DNA from: Alphaproteobacteria bacterium UBA7691
Lineage (GTDB): Bacteria > Pseudomonadota > Alphaproteobacteria > Ferrovibrionales > Ferrovibrionaceae
Reading direction: 5' to 3'
Assembly (NCBI GenBank): GCA_002482765.1
Contig: DLGP01000034.1
Coordinates: 1 to 44,906 of the forward strand
Length of the DNA stretch: 44,906 nucleotides
Position numbers and translations under genes: made by a program. The notes under the pieces were generated by a model. That model saw only the letters and a program-made list of their open reading frames with translations. It was not told the origin of the DNA and searched no databases. Shown piece after piece: positions 16,431 to 25,153 of the stretch (positions within the stretch are counted from its first letter, which is position 1; each line of letters begins with the position of its first letter).

Positions 16431-18107
16431 TCAGCCATCCAGAAAAGGCAGATTGAGGCCCTGATCGCGGGCGCATTGGATGGCGTCGTCATAGCCGGCA
16501 TCGGCATGGCGCATCACGCCGGTGGCGGGATCGTTCCACAACACACGCTCAAGCCGGCGCGCCGCTTCCGCTGTGCCATCGGCCACGATCACCACGCCGG
16601 CATGCTGCGAATAGCCGATGCCGACGCCACCGCCATGATGCAGCGATACCCAGGTGGCGCCCGACGCGGTGTTGAGCAAGGCATTCAGCAAGGGCCAGTC
16701 AGAAACCGCGTCCGAGCCATCCTTCATGGCTTCGGTCTCGCGGTTCGGGCTGGCCACCGAGCCGCTATCAAGATGGTCGCGGCCGATCACGATCGGGCCT
16801 TTGACTTCGCCTTTCGCCACCATCTCGTTGAAGGCAAGGCCGAGGCGATGGCGCTGGCCCAGGCCAACCCAGCAGATGCGCGCCGGCAGGCCCTGGAAGC
16901 TAATGCGCTCGCGCGCCATGTCGAGCCAGGTATGCAGATGCGGATCGTCGGGGATCAGTTCCTTCACCTTGGCATCGGTCTTGTAGATATCTTCCGGGTC
17001 GCCCGAGAGTGCCACCCAGCGGAACGGGCCGATGCCCCGGCAGAAAAGCGGACGGATATAGGCCGGCACAAAGCCGGGGAAATCGAAGGCTTCGGCAACG
17101 CCGACTTCCTTGGCCATCTGGCGGATATTGTTGCCGTAGTCGAAAGTGGGAATACCCTGCGCCTTGAAAGCCAGCATGGCGCGCACATGGGCCGCCATCG
17201 ATTGTTTGGCGGCGCGCGCCACACTGTCGGGATCACTTTCCTTGGCCTGTTCCCATTGCGCCAGGCTCCAGCCCGCCGGCAGATAGCCGTTCACCGGATC
17301 ATGCGCGCTGGTCTGGTCGGTCACCGCATCGGGGCGGATGCCGCGCTTCAGGATTTCCGGCAGGATTTCCGCCGCATTGCCGAGCAGGCCGATGGAAACC
17401 GCGCGGCCTTCGCGTTTTGCGGTTTCCAGCATCACCAGGGCTTCGTCGAGATCGCGCGCCTGCATGTCCAGATAGCGTGTGCGCAACCGCATCTCAATGC
17501 GCGAGGGCTGGCATTCAATCGCCAGGATCGAGGCGCCGGCCATGGTGGCGGCCAAAGCCTGGGCGCCGCCCATGCCGCCCAGGCCGGCGGTGAGAATCCA
17601 GCGGCCCTTGAGATTGCCGCCATAATGCTGGCGGCCCATCTCAACAAAGGTTTCATAGGTGCCCTGCACGATGCCCTGGCTGCCGATGTAAATCCACGAG
17701 CCGGCGGTCATCTGGCCATACATCATCAGGCCCATGCGGTCGAGTTCGTGAAACTTCTCCCAGGTGGCCCAGTTCGGCACCAGGTTGGAATTGGCAATCA
17801 GCACGCGCGGCGCATCGGCATGGGTGCGGAACACGCCGACCGGCTTGCCCGATTGCACCAGCAGGGTTTCCTCCGCGCCGAGTTTTTTCAGCGCTGCCTC
17901 GATGCGGTCGAAACTATCCCAATTCCGCGCGGCGCGGCCGATGCCGCCATACACCACCAGTTCCTCGGGCCGCTCGGCCACATCAGGATCGAGATTGTTG
18001 CGCAGCATGCGATAGGCGGCTTCGATCTGCCAATTCTGCGTATGCAGCTTATCGCCCTGCGGGGCGCGAATGACACGGCTATTGTCGCGACGGCTGGGGA
18101 TCGACAT
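16431..18107 (-). CDS. hutU: Urocanate hydratase
   Basis: 558 residues, the usual length. It hydrates urocanate to 4-imidazolone-5-propionate using a tightly bound NAD+ as electrophile. Seen: NAD-binding TAGLGGMGGAQALAATMAG near residue 175, the N-terminal LHTQNWQIEAAYRML and ELVVYGGIGRAARNW, and ARICWVGLGQRHRLGLAFNE, whose Cys is the likely catalytic one. The C-terminus SLHHGGGVGIGYSQHAG is also diagnostic. It starts nine bases after hutC, and the kinase gene follows after six bases, so hutC-hutU-kinase-small ORF-hutH is one transcription unit. Confidence 0.96.
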   Translation of the reverse strand: MSIPSRRDNSRVIRAPQGDKLHTQNWQIEAAYRMLRNNLDPDVAERPEELVVYGGIGRAARNWDSFDRIEAALKKLGAEETLLVQSGKPVGVFRTHADAPRVLIANSNLVPNWATWEKFHELDRMGLMMYGQMTAGSWIYIGSQGIVQGTYETFVEMGRQHYGGNLKGRWILTAGLGGMGGAQALAATMAGASILAIECQPSRIEMRLRTRYLDMQARDLDEALVMLETAKREGRAVSIGLLGNAAEILPEILKRGIRPDAVTDQTSAHDPVNGYLPAGWSLAQWEQAKESDPDSVARAAKQSMAAHVRAMLAFKAQGIPTFDYGNNIRQMAKEVGVAEAFDFPGFVPAYIRPLFCRGIGPFRWVALSGDPEDIYKTDAKVKELIPDDPHLHTWLDMARERISFQGLPARICWVGLGQRHRLGLAFNEMVAKGEVKGPIVIGRDHLDSGSVASPNRETEAMKDGSDAVSDWPLLNALLNTASGATWVSLHHGGGVGIGYSQHAGVVIVADGTAEAARRLERVLWNDPATGVMRHADAGYDDAIQCARDQGLNLPFLDG

Positions 18108-18116
18108 GGGCAGACC

Positions 18117-18863
18117 TCAGAGATTGGAGCGTTTGGCGGTGCCATCGGCACGATAGGCGAAACGGGTGGCGAAACGGTGGCTGTGGCCGGGATAGAGTAG
18201 CACCGAACTGCTCATCACCTGGCCGCCAGACCAGGTGCGGCGGCGCAGGCGCAGGCAGGGTTCATTCTCGGCCAGGCGCAGCAGGCGGCGGGCGCGGGCA
18301 TCGGGCATGGTGGCTTCCACCACATGCTCCACTTCCGAAAGCGGCGCCACCTGGCTGAGATGTTCATTCGGGGTGATGCGGGTGAAGTCTATCTTGAGAT
18401 AATCCGGCGCGGTGGCTGGATTGACCCAGCGATCTTCCAACTGCATCGGCAGGCCATCGGCGGCATGCACAATCAGTGAATGGAACACCTGGGCGCCGGC
18501 ATTGAGGCCAAGATCGCGCGCTACATCGGCAGAAGCCTTTTCGGCGCGCAGGAATTCCACCTTGGCGGTGTGGCGTTGGCCGCGTTCGGCGATTTCATCG
18601 GCGATGCTGCGTAATTCCACCAGATTGGCCAGCGGGCGTTTCTCGGCCACGAAGGTGCCGGTGCCCTGCACCCGCACCAGCAGGCCCTCATGGGTCAATT
18701 CCCGCAGGGCGCGGTTCACCGTCATGCGGCTGACCTTGAGCATTGTCACCAGCGCGCTTTCCGACGGCACCTGATCGCCCGGCTTGTAATCGCCATTCTC
18801 AATATGGCGAACGATGAATTCCTTGACGCGGCGATAACGCGGCGTCGGCCCGGTGGCGCTCAT
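18117..18863 (-). CDS. hutC: Histidine-utilisation repressor, GntR/HutC family
   Basis: 248 residues. Residues 8-75 are a GntR winged helix (RYRRVKEFIVRHIENGDYKPG, PSESALVTMLKVSRMTVNRA, VQGTGTFVAE). Residues about 95-235 are a UTRA ligand domain. HutC proteins repress hut genes and are released by urocanate. The start has AGGGAG upstream. It is the first gene of the operon, and a 12-bp HutC-type palindrome lies in its own promoter, so it probably represses itself and the operon. Confidence 0.92.
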   Translation of the reverse strand: MSATGPTPRYRRVKEFIVRHIENGDYKPGDQVPSESALVTMLKVSRMTVNRALRELTHEGLLVRVQGTGTFVAEKRPLANLVELRSIADEIAERGQRHTAKVEFLRAEKASADVARDLGLNAGAQVFHSLIVHAADGLPMQLEDRWVNPATAPDYLKIDFTRITPNEHLSQVAPLSEVEHVVEATMPDARARRLLRLAENEPCLRLRRRTWSGGQVMSSSVLLYPGHSHRFATRFAYRADGTAKRSNL

Positions 18864-18895
18864 CTCACTCCCTATGGCTCAGGGCTGCTGCGCCA

Positions 18896-18925
18896 AGTAT
18901 AGGGTCTATTGTATATACAAGTCCA
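18896..18925 (-). promoter_or_regulatory. Predicted hut operon promoter
   Basis: Read on the minus strand: TGGACT (18925-18920) as a four-of-six -35 match, an 18-base spacer, then TATACT (18901-18896) as a good -10. The spacer contains nearly all of the HutC-type palindrome, so repressor binding would exclude RNA polymerase. Confidence 0.6.
18909..18920. promoter_or_regulatory. HutC operator (hut box)
   Basis: TTGTATATACAA is a perfect 12-bp palindrome. It matches the TGTATATACA-type hut site known for HutC of proteobacteria and lies 46 bases before the hutC start. Confidence 0.82.
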
Positions 18926-18965
18926 GACCGCAGATAAGCCGGGCTTTATGCGCTCTTTATGGCAT

Positions 18966-20360
18966 TCAGCCGGGCGGCTGCGGCCAGGGCCGCAAAGCAG
19001 GCCGCAGCTTTTCATACAAAGCCGCCAGGCGCAGCACGCCCAGATCGTCGAACCGCTTGCCGATGATCTGCAAGCCGATCGGCAGGCCATCATCATCATA
19101 GCCGGCGCAGATCGAGGCCGCCGGCTGTTCCGACATATTAAACGGCGCCGTGAAGCAGATATGGTCAAACGGCCGGTTCACATCATTGCCGGGCGCGGCT
19201 TCCTCGGCCTTGTAGGCGGTGATCGGCGAGGTTGGCGCCAGCACCAGGTCAAACGGCTGGCAGGCAGTGCAGGCCGCATCGCGCATCAGCATCACCTGGT
19301 TCAGCCCGCGCATCGTCTGGGCGCCGGTGATGCTGGCGCCGGCGCGGCACCAATCGGCGATGAAATGCAAAAGTTTGCCCTGCTGTTCCGGGCTCATCAG
19401 CTCAAAATCCGCCAGCGCGCGGGCCTGAAACACCGTGTTCAGCCCCAGCACCATGGCTTCGGTGAGGAAGGGCTGCATCGGCACAATCTCGGCGCCATGG
19501 CGTTCAAACAACTTGGCTGCGGCCAGCACGGCGGCGCGCACCGCCGGCTGCGGCGCGCTGCCATAGCCGATATCCAGCAGCAGGCCGATGCGCAGGCCCT
19601 TGGCCTCGCCATCCAGGCTGCGTGCCCAGTCGCGGTCATCGTAGGGTAGCGCCATATAGTCACGCGGGTCTGGCTTGGCCAGGTGATTGAGCAGCAACGC
19701 CGCATCCTGCACGCTGCGTGTCATCGGCCCGGTGACACGGCCCAGCCAGGGCGGATGCACCGGCACACGGCCCAGCGAGGGCTTGTGGGCGAACACGCCG
19801 TTATAGGCAGCCGGCAGCCGCACCGAGCCGCCGATATCGGTGCCGAGCGCCAGCGGGCCATAGCCGGCGGCCAAGGCTGCGCCGGCACCTGAAGACGAGC
19901 CGGCGGAATTGCGCGTTATGTTCCACGGGTTGCGCGTGATGCCATGCAGGCTGGAAACACCGGAAGCCAGCATGCCGAAATCCGGCATGGTGGTTTTGCC
20001 CAGTATCACACAGCCGGCCTCGCGCACCCGGGCGGCGGGCGGTGCATCGGCTGGCGCCGGATTCATCGGCGAGGCGGCGGTGCCGATCGGCGTCGGCACA
20101 CCCTTGGTGGCGATATTCTCCTTGATGGTGATCGGCACACCATCCAGCAGCGACAAAGGCTTGCCCTGTTGCCAGCGCCTCTCGGCCGCGCGGGCCTGGG
20201 CCAAGGCACCTTTGAAATCGGTGATATACATCGCATTGATGCTGGGTTCCCAGGCTTCGATGCGGGCCAGCGCGGCCTTGGTGGCTTCCACCGGCGAAAG
20301 CCGTTTGGTGCGGAAGCCAAGCGACAATTCATGCGCGGTCAGGTCATGCAGATCGGTCAT
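18966..20360 (-). CDS. Amidase-signature-family amidase
   Basis: 464 residues. The Ser-cisSer-Lys triad of the amidase signature family is visible: Lys80 (PITIKENIATKG), the SSS at 155-157 (NSAGSSSGAG) and nucleophile Ser179 (GTDIGGSVRLPAA). It hydrolyses a carbon-nitrogen amide bond; the substrate is unknown. It is the last gene of the ABC transporter/M20 operon, starting 15 bases after the M20 gene with GGGAGAAG as ribosome binding site. The operon ends next to the hut promoter. It is not a GatA, because no gatB or gatC is near. It probably acts on an imported amide or peptide-like compound. Confidence 0.85.
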   Translation of the reverse strand: MTDLHDLTAHELSLGFRTKRLSPVEATKAALARIEAWEPSINAMYITDFKGALAQARAAERRWQQGKPLSLLDGVPITIKENIATKGVPTPIGTAASPMNPAPADAPPAARVREAGCVILGKTTMPDFGMLASGVSSLHGITRNPWNITRNSAGSSSGAGAALAAGYGPLALGTDIGGSVRLPAAYNGVFAHKPSLGRVPVHPPWLGRVTGPMTRSVQDAALLLNHLAKPDPRDYMALPYDDRDWARSLDGEAKGLRIGLLLDIGYGSAPQPAVRAAVLAAAKLFERHGAEIVPMQPFLTEAMVLGLNTVFQARALADFELMSPEQQGKLLHFIADWCRAGASITGAQTMRGLNQVMLMRDAACTACQPFDLVLAPTSPITAYKAEEAAPGNDVNRPFDHICFTAPFNMSEQPAASICAGYDDDGLPIGLQIIGKRFDDLGVLRLAALYEKLRPALRPWPQPPG

Positions 20361-20375
20361 TGCCGCTTCTCCCGT

Positions 20376-21662
20376 TCAAGCATCCAGGCGATTGACGCCA
20401 CACCAGCGCGTCATGAACAGCGCCAGCACATTGGCCACCTGCATCATGCTGTCGATGGAAACCCATTCATCGATACCATGGATGCTGCTGGCTAGCGGAC
20501 CATAGCAGGTTGCCGGGGTTTCGCCGTAAAGATTGAAGAACCGCGCATCGGTTGTGCCGGTAAAGGCGGTATAGGCCGCCGGTTCGCCGGTCACCGCCTG
20601 ATGGCAATCGCTCAGCGTGGTGATGACCGGCAGGTTCATGTCCAGCTCAAAGCCCTCGGCTTGGAAGCCTTCGTAAATCACCCGGTATTGCAGCGCATTA
20701 CTCATCGGATGGCGGCGATAGGCATCGGCCAGCAACGTTTCCACTTCCTGGCGCACATCCTCCGGCTTGCGGCCGGGATAGAAGCCCAGGCGGATATCGG
20801 CGCGGGCCGATGTTGGCACCGATGAAGCCCATTCGCCGCCCTGGATTTTACCCAGGTTGAAATTCACCGGATGCTCATGGCCGTGATAACAATGATGCCG
20901 CGCCTCGGCGGCATTCCATTTTGTTTCCAGCTTTTTCAGTTCGCCGAACATGTAGCTGGCGAAATCGATGGCGCCAACGCCGGTATGCGCCACCGAGGCA
21001 TGTACCGGCTTGCCGGAAATTTCCAGCGCCAGCCACATCACGCCCATCTGCGCCCGCATGATGCCGGGCAGCGGCTCGGGGATGATGGCGGCATCGGCGC
21101 GATAACCTTGCAGCAGGCAGGCCAGTGCGCCATTACCGGTGCATTCCTCTTCCACAACCGATTGCAGGATCACCTTGGCGGCGGGTTCCAGCCCCATACG
21201 CTGCAAGGCCTTCAGCGCCATGGTATAGGCCACGATGCCGGCCTTCATGTCGCCGGCGCCACGGCCATAGAGTTTGTCGCCGTCGATCCAGGGTGTGAAA
21301 GGCGGCTTGGTCCACAGGCTTTCGGCGCCCACCGGCACCACGTCGATATGACCATTGAAGATCACCGAACGGCCGCGTGTGGCGCCCTTCGGCTCATGCA
21401 GGCCAACGATGTTATGCCGGCCGTCATAGGAAACGATGGAAGGCGAATAGCCTGGATGTTCTTTCAGCTTGGCTTCGTCGATGGCGAATTCGTCAACCCG
21501 CAGGCCCATTGCCTCGAACACATCGCGCATCTTTGCCTGGGCCGAGGCTTCCTGGCCCAGCAGCGAAGGATGCCGCACCAGATCGCACAGCAACGCCACG
21601 GCTTCATCACGCAACGCCGCCACCGATGCCTCGATGGCGGCCTGGTTCACATCCTCAAGCAT
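20376..21662 (-). CDS. ArgE/DapE-type M20 deacylase/peptidase
   Basis: 428 residues of the M20 metallopeptidase family. Metal ligands are visible: His in FNGHIDVVPVG, Asp in YGRGAGDMKAG, the Glu pair in VVEEECTGNGAL, an acidic IIPEP segment, and the C-terminal His in SSIHGIDEW. A dimerisation lid lies between about residues 205 and 325. Family role: removal of an acyl or peptidyl group from an amino acid, using two metal ions. A perfect GGAGG precedes the ATG. It is downstream of a peptide-type ABC transporter and upstream of an amidase in the same operon, which suggests that the imported substrate is an N-acylated amino acid or small peptide (inference). Confidence 0.88.
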   Translation of the reverse strand: MLEDVNQAAIEASVAALRDEAVALLCDLVRHPSLLGQEASAQAKMRDVFEAMGLRVDEFAIDEAKLKEHPGYSPSIVSYDGRHNIVGLHEPKGATRGRSVIFNGHIDVVPVGAESLWTKPPFTPWIDGDKLYGRGAGDMKAGIVAYTMALKALQRMGLEPAAKVILQSVVEEECTGNGALACLLQGYRADAAIIPEPLPGIMRAQMGVMWLALEISGKPVHASVAHTGVGAIDFASYMFGELKKLETKWNAAEARHHCYHGHEHPVNFNLGKIQGGEWASSVPTSARADIRLGFYPGRKPEDVRQEVETLLADAYRRHPMSNALQYRVIYEGFQAEGFELDMNLPVITTLSDCHQAVTGEPAAYTAFTGTTDARFFNLYGETPATCYGPLASSIHGIDEWVSIDSMMQVANVLALFMTRWCGVNRLDA

Positions 21663-21704
21663 GTATCCTCCAGCGCCGGCTCTGTATTGGCGGCTGGCGG
21701 CATC

Positions 21705-23336
21705 TTATTCGGCGGCGTGGCCGGCTTCCAGCCAGTCACGGCCCGGCAGGGCGGCAAAAAGCTGGCGCGTATATTCATGCTGCGGCGCGGCGAACAAGGT
21801 GGCGGTATCAGCCAGTTCCACAATCTTGCCGCGCTGCATCACGGCGATACGGTCGCAGAGCCGGGCGGCGACGCGAAGGTCATGGGTGATGAACAGGATG
21901 GCAAGCTGGAAACGGTCGCGGATCGATTCCAGCAATTCCAGCACCTGGGCCTGCACCGACACGTCGAGCGCCGAGACGGCTTCATCCGCCACCAGGATTT
22001 CCGGCTCCATCGCCAGGGCGCGGGCAATGCACAGGCGCTGGCGCTGGCCGCCCGAGAATTGGTGCGGAAAACGCTCCAGCGCATCACCATCCAGGCCAAC
22101 CAGGCGCAGCAATTCGCGGGCATTTTCCAGCGCCTTGGCGCGGCTCATGCCATAATTCAGCGGCCCTTCGATGATCGAATCGCCAACCGTGCGGCGCGGA
22201 TTGAGCGAGCGATACGGATCCTGGAAAATCACCTGGATGCGACGGCGATAGGGTCTGAGCGCCCGTTCCGACAGGTTGGCGATATCGGCATCTTCCAGCA
22301 TCACGCGGCCGCCGCTGGGGCGGATCAGGCGGGCGATGCAGCGCGCGGCGGTGGATTTGCCCGAGCCGCTTTCGCCGACAATGCCCAGGGTCTGGCCGCG
22401 ATACAGCGCCAGATCGATGCCATCCACCGCATGCACCTGGCGGGTGGATTTGAACAGGCCGCCATCGCTGTAGGTTTTGTCCAACTTGCTGGCGCTCAGC
22501 ACCGGCTGGCCGCTGAGCGGGCTGGCGGCGCGCGGCGTCAGGCGCGGCACGGCATCGATCAGCATCTTGGTATAGTCATGCTGCGGCTGGTGCAGCACCT
22601 GGGCGGTGGCGCCCTGTTCCACCACTTCGCCATAACGCATCACCACCACGCGGTCGGCGATATCCGCCACCACGCCAAAATCATGCGTGATGAACAACAC
22701 GCCGGTGCCGCGTTTCTGCTGCAATTCGCGCAGCAACGACAGGATTTGTGCCTGCGTGGTCACATCCAGCGCCGTGGTCGGCTCGTCAGCGATCAGCAAG
22801 GCCGGCTCCAGCGCCAAAGCCATGGCAATCATCACACGCTGGCGCTGGCCGCCGGAAAGCTGGTGCGGATAGGCTTTTGCCAGCCGCTCCGGATCGGGCA
22901 GATGCACATCGGCGAAAAGCTGCTGCACGCGCTCCTCGATGCTGACGCCCTTGCCCTTCCAGCCATGGGCGCGCAGCATTTCCGCCACCTGATCGCCCAC
23001 CCGATGCACCGGATTAAGCGCGGTCATCGGCTCCTGGAAAATCATCGCCATGCGGTTGCCGCGCAATTGCTGCAAGCGGCTTTTACTGGCGGCGCGCAAA
23101 TCCTCGCCTTCCAGCAGAATCTGGCCGCCCACAATCGGCAGCGCGCCCAGGCCCATCACGGAAAAGGCGGTGACCGATTTGCCCGAGCCGCTTTCGCCCA
23201 CCAGGCAGACAATCTCGCCTGGCGGCACATCGAAGCTGATGCCGTTGACGGCATGGGCGCGGTCGCCGCCCTTGGGCAAGGCAACACACAAATCGCGCAC
23301 GCTGAGTACCGGCTTCTGCATGGCGGCTTCGCTCAT
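21705..23336 (-). CDS. Fused double ATPase of a peptide/opine-type ABC importer
   Basis: 543 residues with two complete ATPase domains, as in GsiA or YejF. Domain 1: Walker A GESGSGKSVTAF, signature LSGGQRQRVMIAMAL, Walker B LLIADEPTTALD. Domain 2: Walker A GESGSGKSTAARC, signature FSGGQRQRLCIARAL, Walker B LVADEAVSALD. It corresponds to DppD joined to DppF. It overlaps the permease gene before it by four bases (ATGA), showing translational coupling, with GGGAGG before the start. It energises uptake of peptides, opines or similar ligands through the permeases encoded just upstream. Confidence 0.92.
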   Translation of the reverse strand: MSEAAMQKPVLSVRDLCVALPKGGDRAHAVNGISFDVPPGEIVCLVGESGSGKSVTAFSVMGLGALPIVGGQILLEGEDLRAASKSRLQQLRGNRMAMIFQEPMTALNPVHRVGDQVAEMLRAHGWKGKGVSIEERVQQLFADVHLPDPERLAKAYPHQLSGGQRQRVMIAMALALEPALLIADEPTTALDVTTQAQILSLLRELQQKRGTGVLFITHDFGVVADIADRVVVMRYGEVVEQGATAQVLHQPQHDYTKMLIDAVPRLTPRAASPLSGQPVLSASKLDKTYSDGGLFKSTRQVHAVDGIDLALYRGQTLGIVGESGSGKSTAARCIARLIRPSGGRVMLEDADIANLSERALRPYRRRIQVIFQDPYRSLNPRRTVGDSIIEGPLNYGMSRAKALENARELLRLVGLDGDALERFPHQFSGGQRQRLCIARALAMEPEILVADEAVSALDVSVQAQVLELLESIRDRFQLAILFITHDLRVAARLCDRIAVMQRGKIVELADTATLFAAPQHEYTRQLFAALPGRDWLEAGHAAE

Positions 23337-24181
23337 CGCACACCTCCCAGCCGCTTTTGCAGGCGCGGATCAAGGGTATCGCGCAGGCCGTCGCCCAGGA
23401 TGTTGATCGCCAGCACGGTGGCGGCCAGCAGGCCGCCGGGGAAGAAGATGATCCAGGGCGCACGCTGAAACACGCCGCGGCCTTCGGAAATGATATTGCC
23501 CCAGGTCGGCACTTCGGTGGACAGGCCGGCGCCGAGGAAACTCAGGATCGCCTCGGTGAGAATGGCTGAGGCGCAGATATAGGTACCTTGCACGATCAGC
23601 GGCGCAATGGTGTTGGGCAGCACATGATAGAGCAGGATTTTGGGCATCGGCGTACCCAGGCCGATGGCGGCCTCGACATAGGGTTCCTCGCGGATGCTGA
23701 GCACCACGCTGCGCACCAGGCGGGCAACACGCGGGATTTCCGGCACCATGATGGCCACGATCACGGTGAATACCGAAGCGCCGGAAAGTGATACCAGGGC
23801 AATGGCCAGCAGGATGCCCGGGATTGCCATCAGGCCATCCATGGTGCGCATCACGATGCCGTCCAGCCAGCGGATATAGCCGGCCAGCAGGCCGATCAGC
23901 AGGCCGACCGAGAGCGCTATGGCGGCGACGCAGGCTGAAACCAGCAACGACACACGGGCGCCATGCACCACGCGCGAGAAGATGTCGCGGCCCAGGCCAT
24001 CGGTGCCCATCAGGAATTGCTCGGAGGGCGGCTTGAGGCGGAAGCGCGGCGCGATGGCGGCGGGATCGGCGCTGGCCAGCAGCGGCGCGCCCAGCGCGAT
24101 CAGCAGCAGCACAAGCAGGATGCCGCCGCCGATCAGCACGGAGGGATTACGGAAAGCCGGGTGGCGGAAAAAACGGGCCAT
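23333..24181 (-). CDS. ABC importer permease, DppC type
   Basis: 282 residues with an N-terminal membrane segment, the OppC-type N-terminal region and five further segments. The cytoplasmic coupling motif is seen at EEPYVEAAIGLGTPMPKILLYHVLPN (EAA motif region). The periplasmic loop has FLMGTDGLGRDIFSRVVHGA, characteristic of DppC/OppC. It starts one base inside the stop of the preceding permease gene (TGATG) and ends in a four-base overlap with the ATPase gene. Confidence 0.92.
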   Translation of the reverse strand: MARFFRHPAFRNPSVLIGGGILLVLLLIALGAPLLASADPAAIAPRFRLKPPSEQFLMGTDGLGRDIFSRVVHGARVSLLVSACVAAIALSVGLLIGLLAGYIRWLDGIVMRTMDGLMAIPGILLAIALVSLSGASVFTVIVAIMVPEIPRVARLVRSVVLSIREEPYVEAAIGLGTPMPKILLYHVLPNTIAPLIVQGTYICASAILTEAILSFLGAGLSTEVPTWGNIISEGRGVFQRAPWIIFFPGGLLAATVLAINILGDGLRDTLDPRLQKRLGGVR

Positions 24182-25122
24182 CAGTAGCGAATCCGCGGAT
24201 CGAGCAGCACATAGGCGATATCAATCGCCAGGTTGATCAGAACGTAGACGCCGGAAAACAGCAAAATCACGCCCTGGATGATCGGATAATCGCGCGCCAG
24301 CACCGCTTCCACCACCAGTCGGCCGATGCCGGGGATGTTGTAAACGGTTTCGGTGATCACCACGCCGCCGATCAGCAGCGCAAAGCCGATGCCGATCACC
24401 GACACAATGGGGATGGCGGCATTGCGCAGGGCGTGATGCACCAGCACCACGCGCTCGCTCAGGCCCTTGGCATGGGCGGTGCGGATATAATCCTCGCCCA
24501 GCACTTCCAGCATGGCGGCGCGGGTGATGCGGGCAAACAGCGCGATATAGATGAAGCTGAGGGTCAGCGTGGGCAGCGCGATGCGCTCCAGGAACGGCCC
24601 CAGGCCACTGCCCAGCGGGGCAAAGCCCTGCACCGGAAACAGGTCGAGCTTGATCGAGAACACAAAGATCAGGATATAGCCCAGCACAAAGACCGGCACC
24701 GAAAAGCCGGTGACCGACAGGGCCATGATGGTGCGATCCAGCCAGCGGCCATGGCGCCAGGCGGCTATGATGCCCATTGGCACCGCCACCAGGATGGCGA
24801 AGATCAGCGTGGTGAAGGCCAGCGAGAGCGTGGGTTCCAGCCGCTGCCCGATCATCATCGTGACCGGCTGTTTGGAAATCACCGAGCGGCCAAGGTCGCC
24901 CTGGGCCAATTGCCCGATCCAGGCCGTGAATTGCTGCGGGATCGGCTTGTCGAGGCCGAGATCAGCGCGAATTGCCGCAATCACCTCAGGCGTGGCCGAA
25001 TCGCCGGCCAGGATTGCTGCCGGATCGCCGGGGCTGAGGCGCAGCATGAGAAAGACGAAGACAGCCACCATCCCCATGACAGGGATGGCGGCCATCAGAC
25101 GCGATAAGACTAGACGCAGCAT
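24181..25122 (-). CDS. ABC importer permease, DppB type
   Basis: 313 residues. The N-terminus MLRLVLSRLMAAIPVMGMVA and the following LRLSPGDPAAIL are typical of DppB/OppB permeases. About six membrane segments and an EAA-type coupling loop (EDYIRTAHAKGLSERVVLVH) are present. It lies 31 bases after the solute-binding protein gene and overlaps the next permease gene by one base. It forms the membrane channel with that partner. Confidence 0.92.
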   Translation of the reverse strand: MLRLVLSRLMAAIPVMGMVAVFVFLMLRLSPGDPAAILAGDSATPEVIAAIRADLGLDKPIPQQFTAWIGQLAQGDLGRSVISKQPVTMMIGQRLEPTLSLAFTTLIFAILVAVPMGIIAAWRHGRWLDRTIMALSVTGFSVPVFVLGYILIFVFSIKLDLFPVQGFAPLGSGLGPFLERIALPTLTLSFIYIALFARITRAAMLEVLGEDYIRTAHAKGLSERVVLVHHALRNAAIPIVSVIGIGFALLIGGVVITETVYNIPGIGRLVVEAVLARDYPIIQGVILLFSGVYVLINLAIDIAYVLLDPRIRY

Positions 25123-25153
25123 GTTATGCCGGGGAGCTTTTTATGCAGCCGCG

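Noticed and set aside
16476..18200. 574-codon plus-strand frame opposite hutU
   Set aside because: hutU is unmistakable on the minus strand; the opposite frame is His/Ala/Gly-rich shadow sequence.
20871..23468. 865-codon plus-strand frame opposite the M20 and ABC ATPase genes
   Set aside because: It crosses the boundary of two well-defined minus-strand genes and has no recognisable domain, so it is a shadow.
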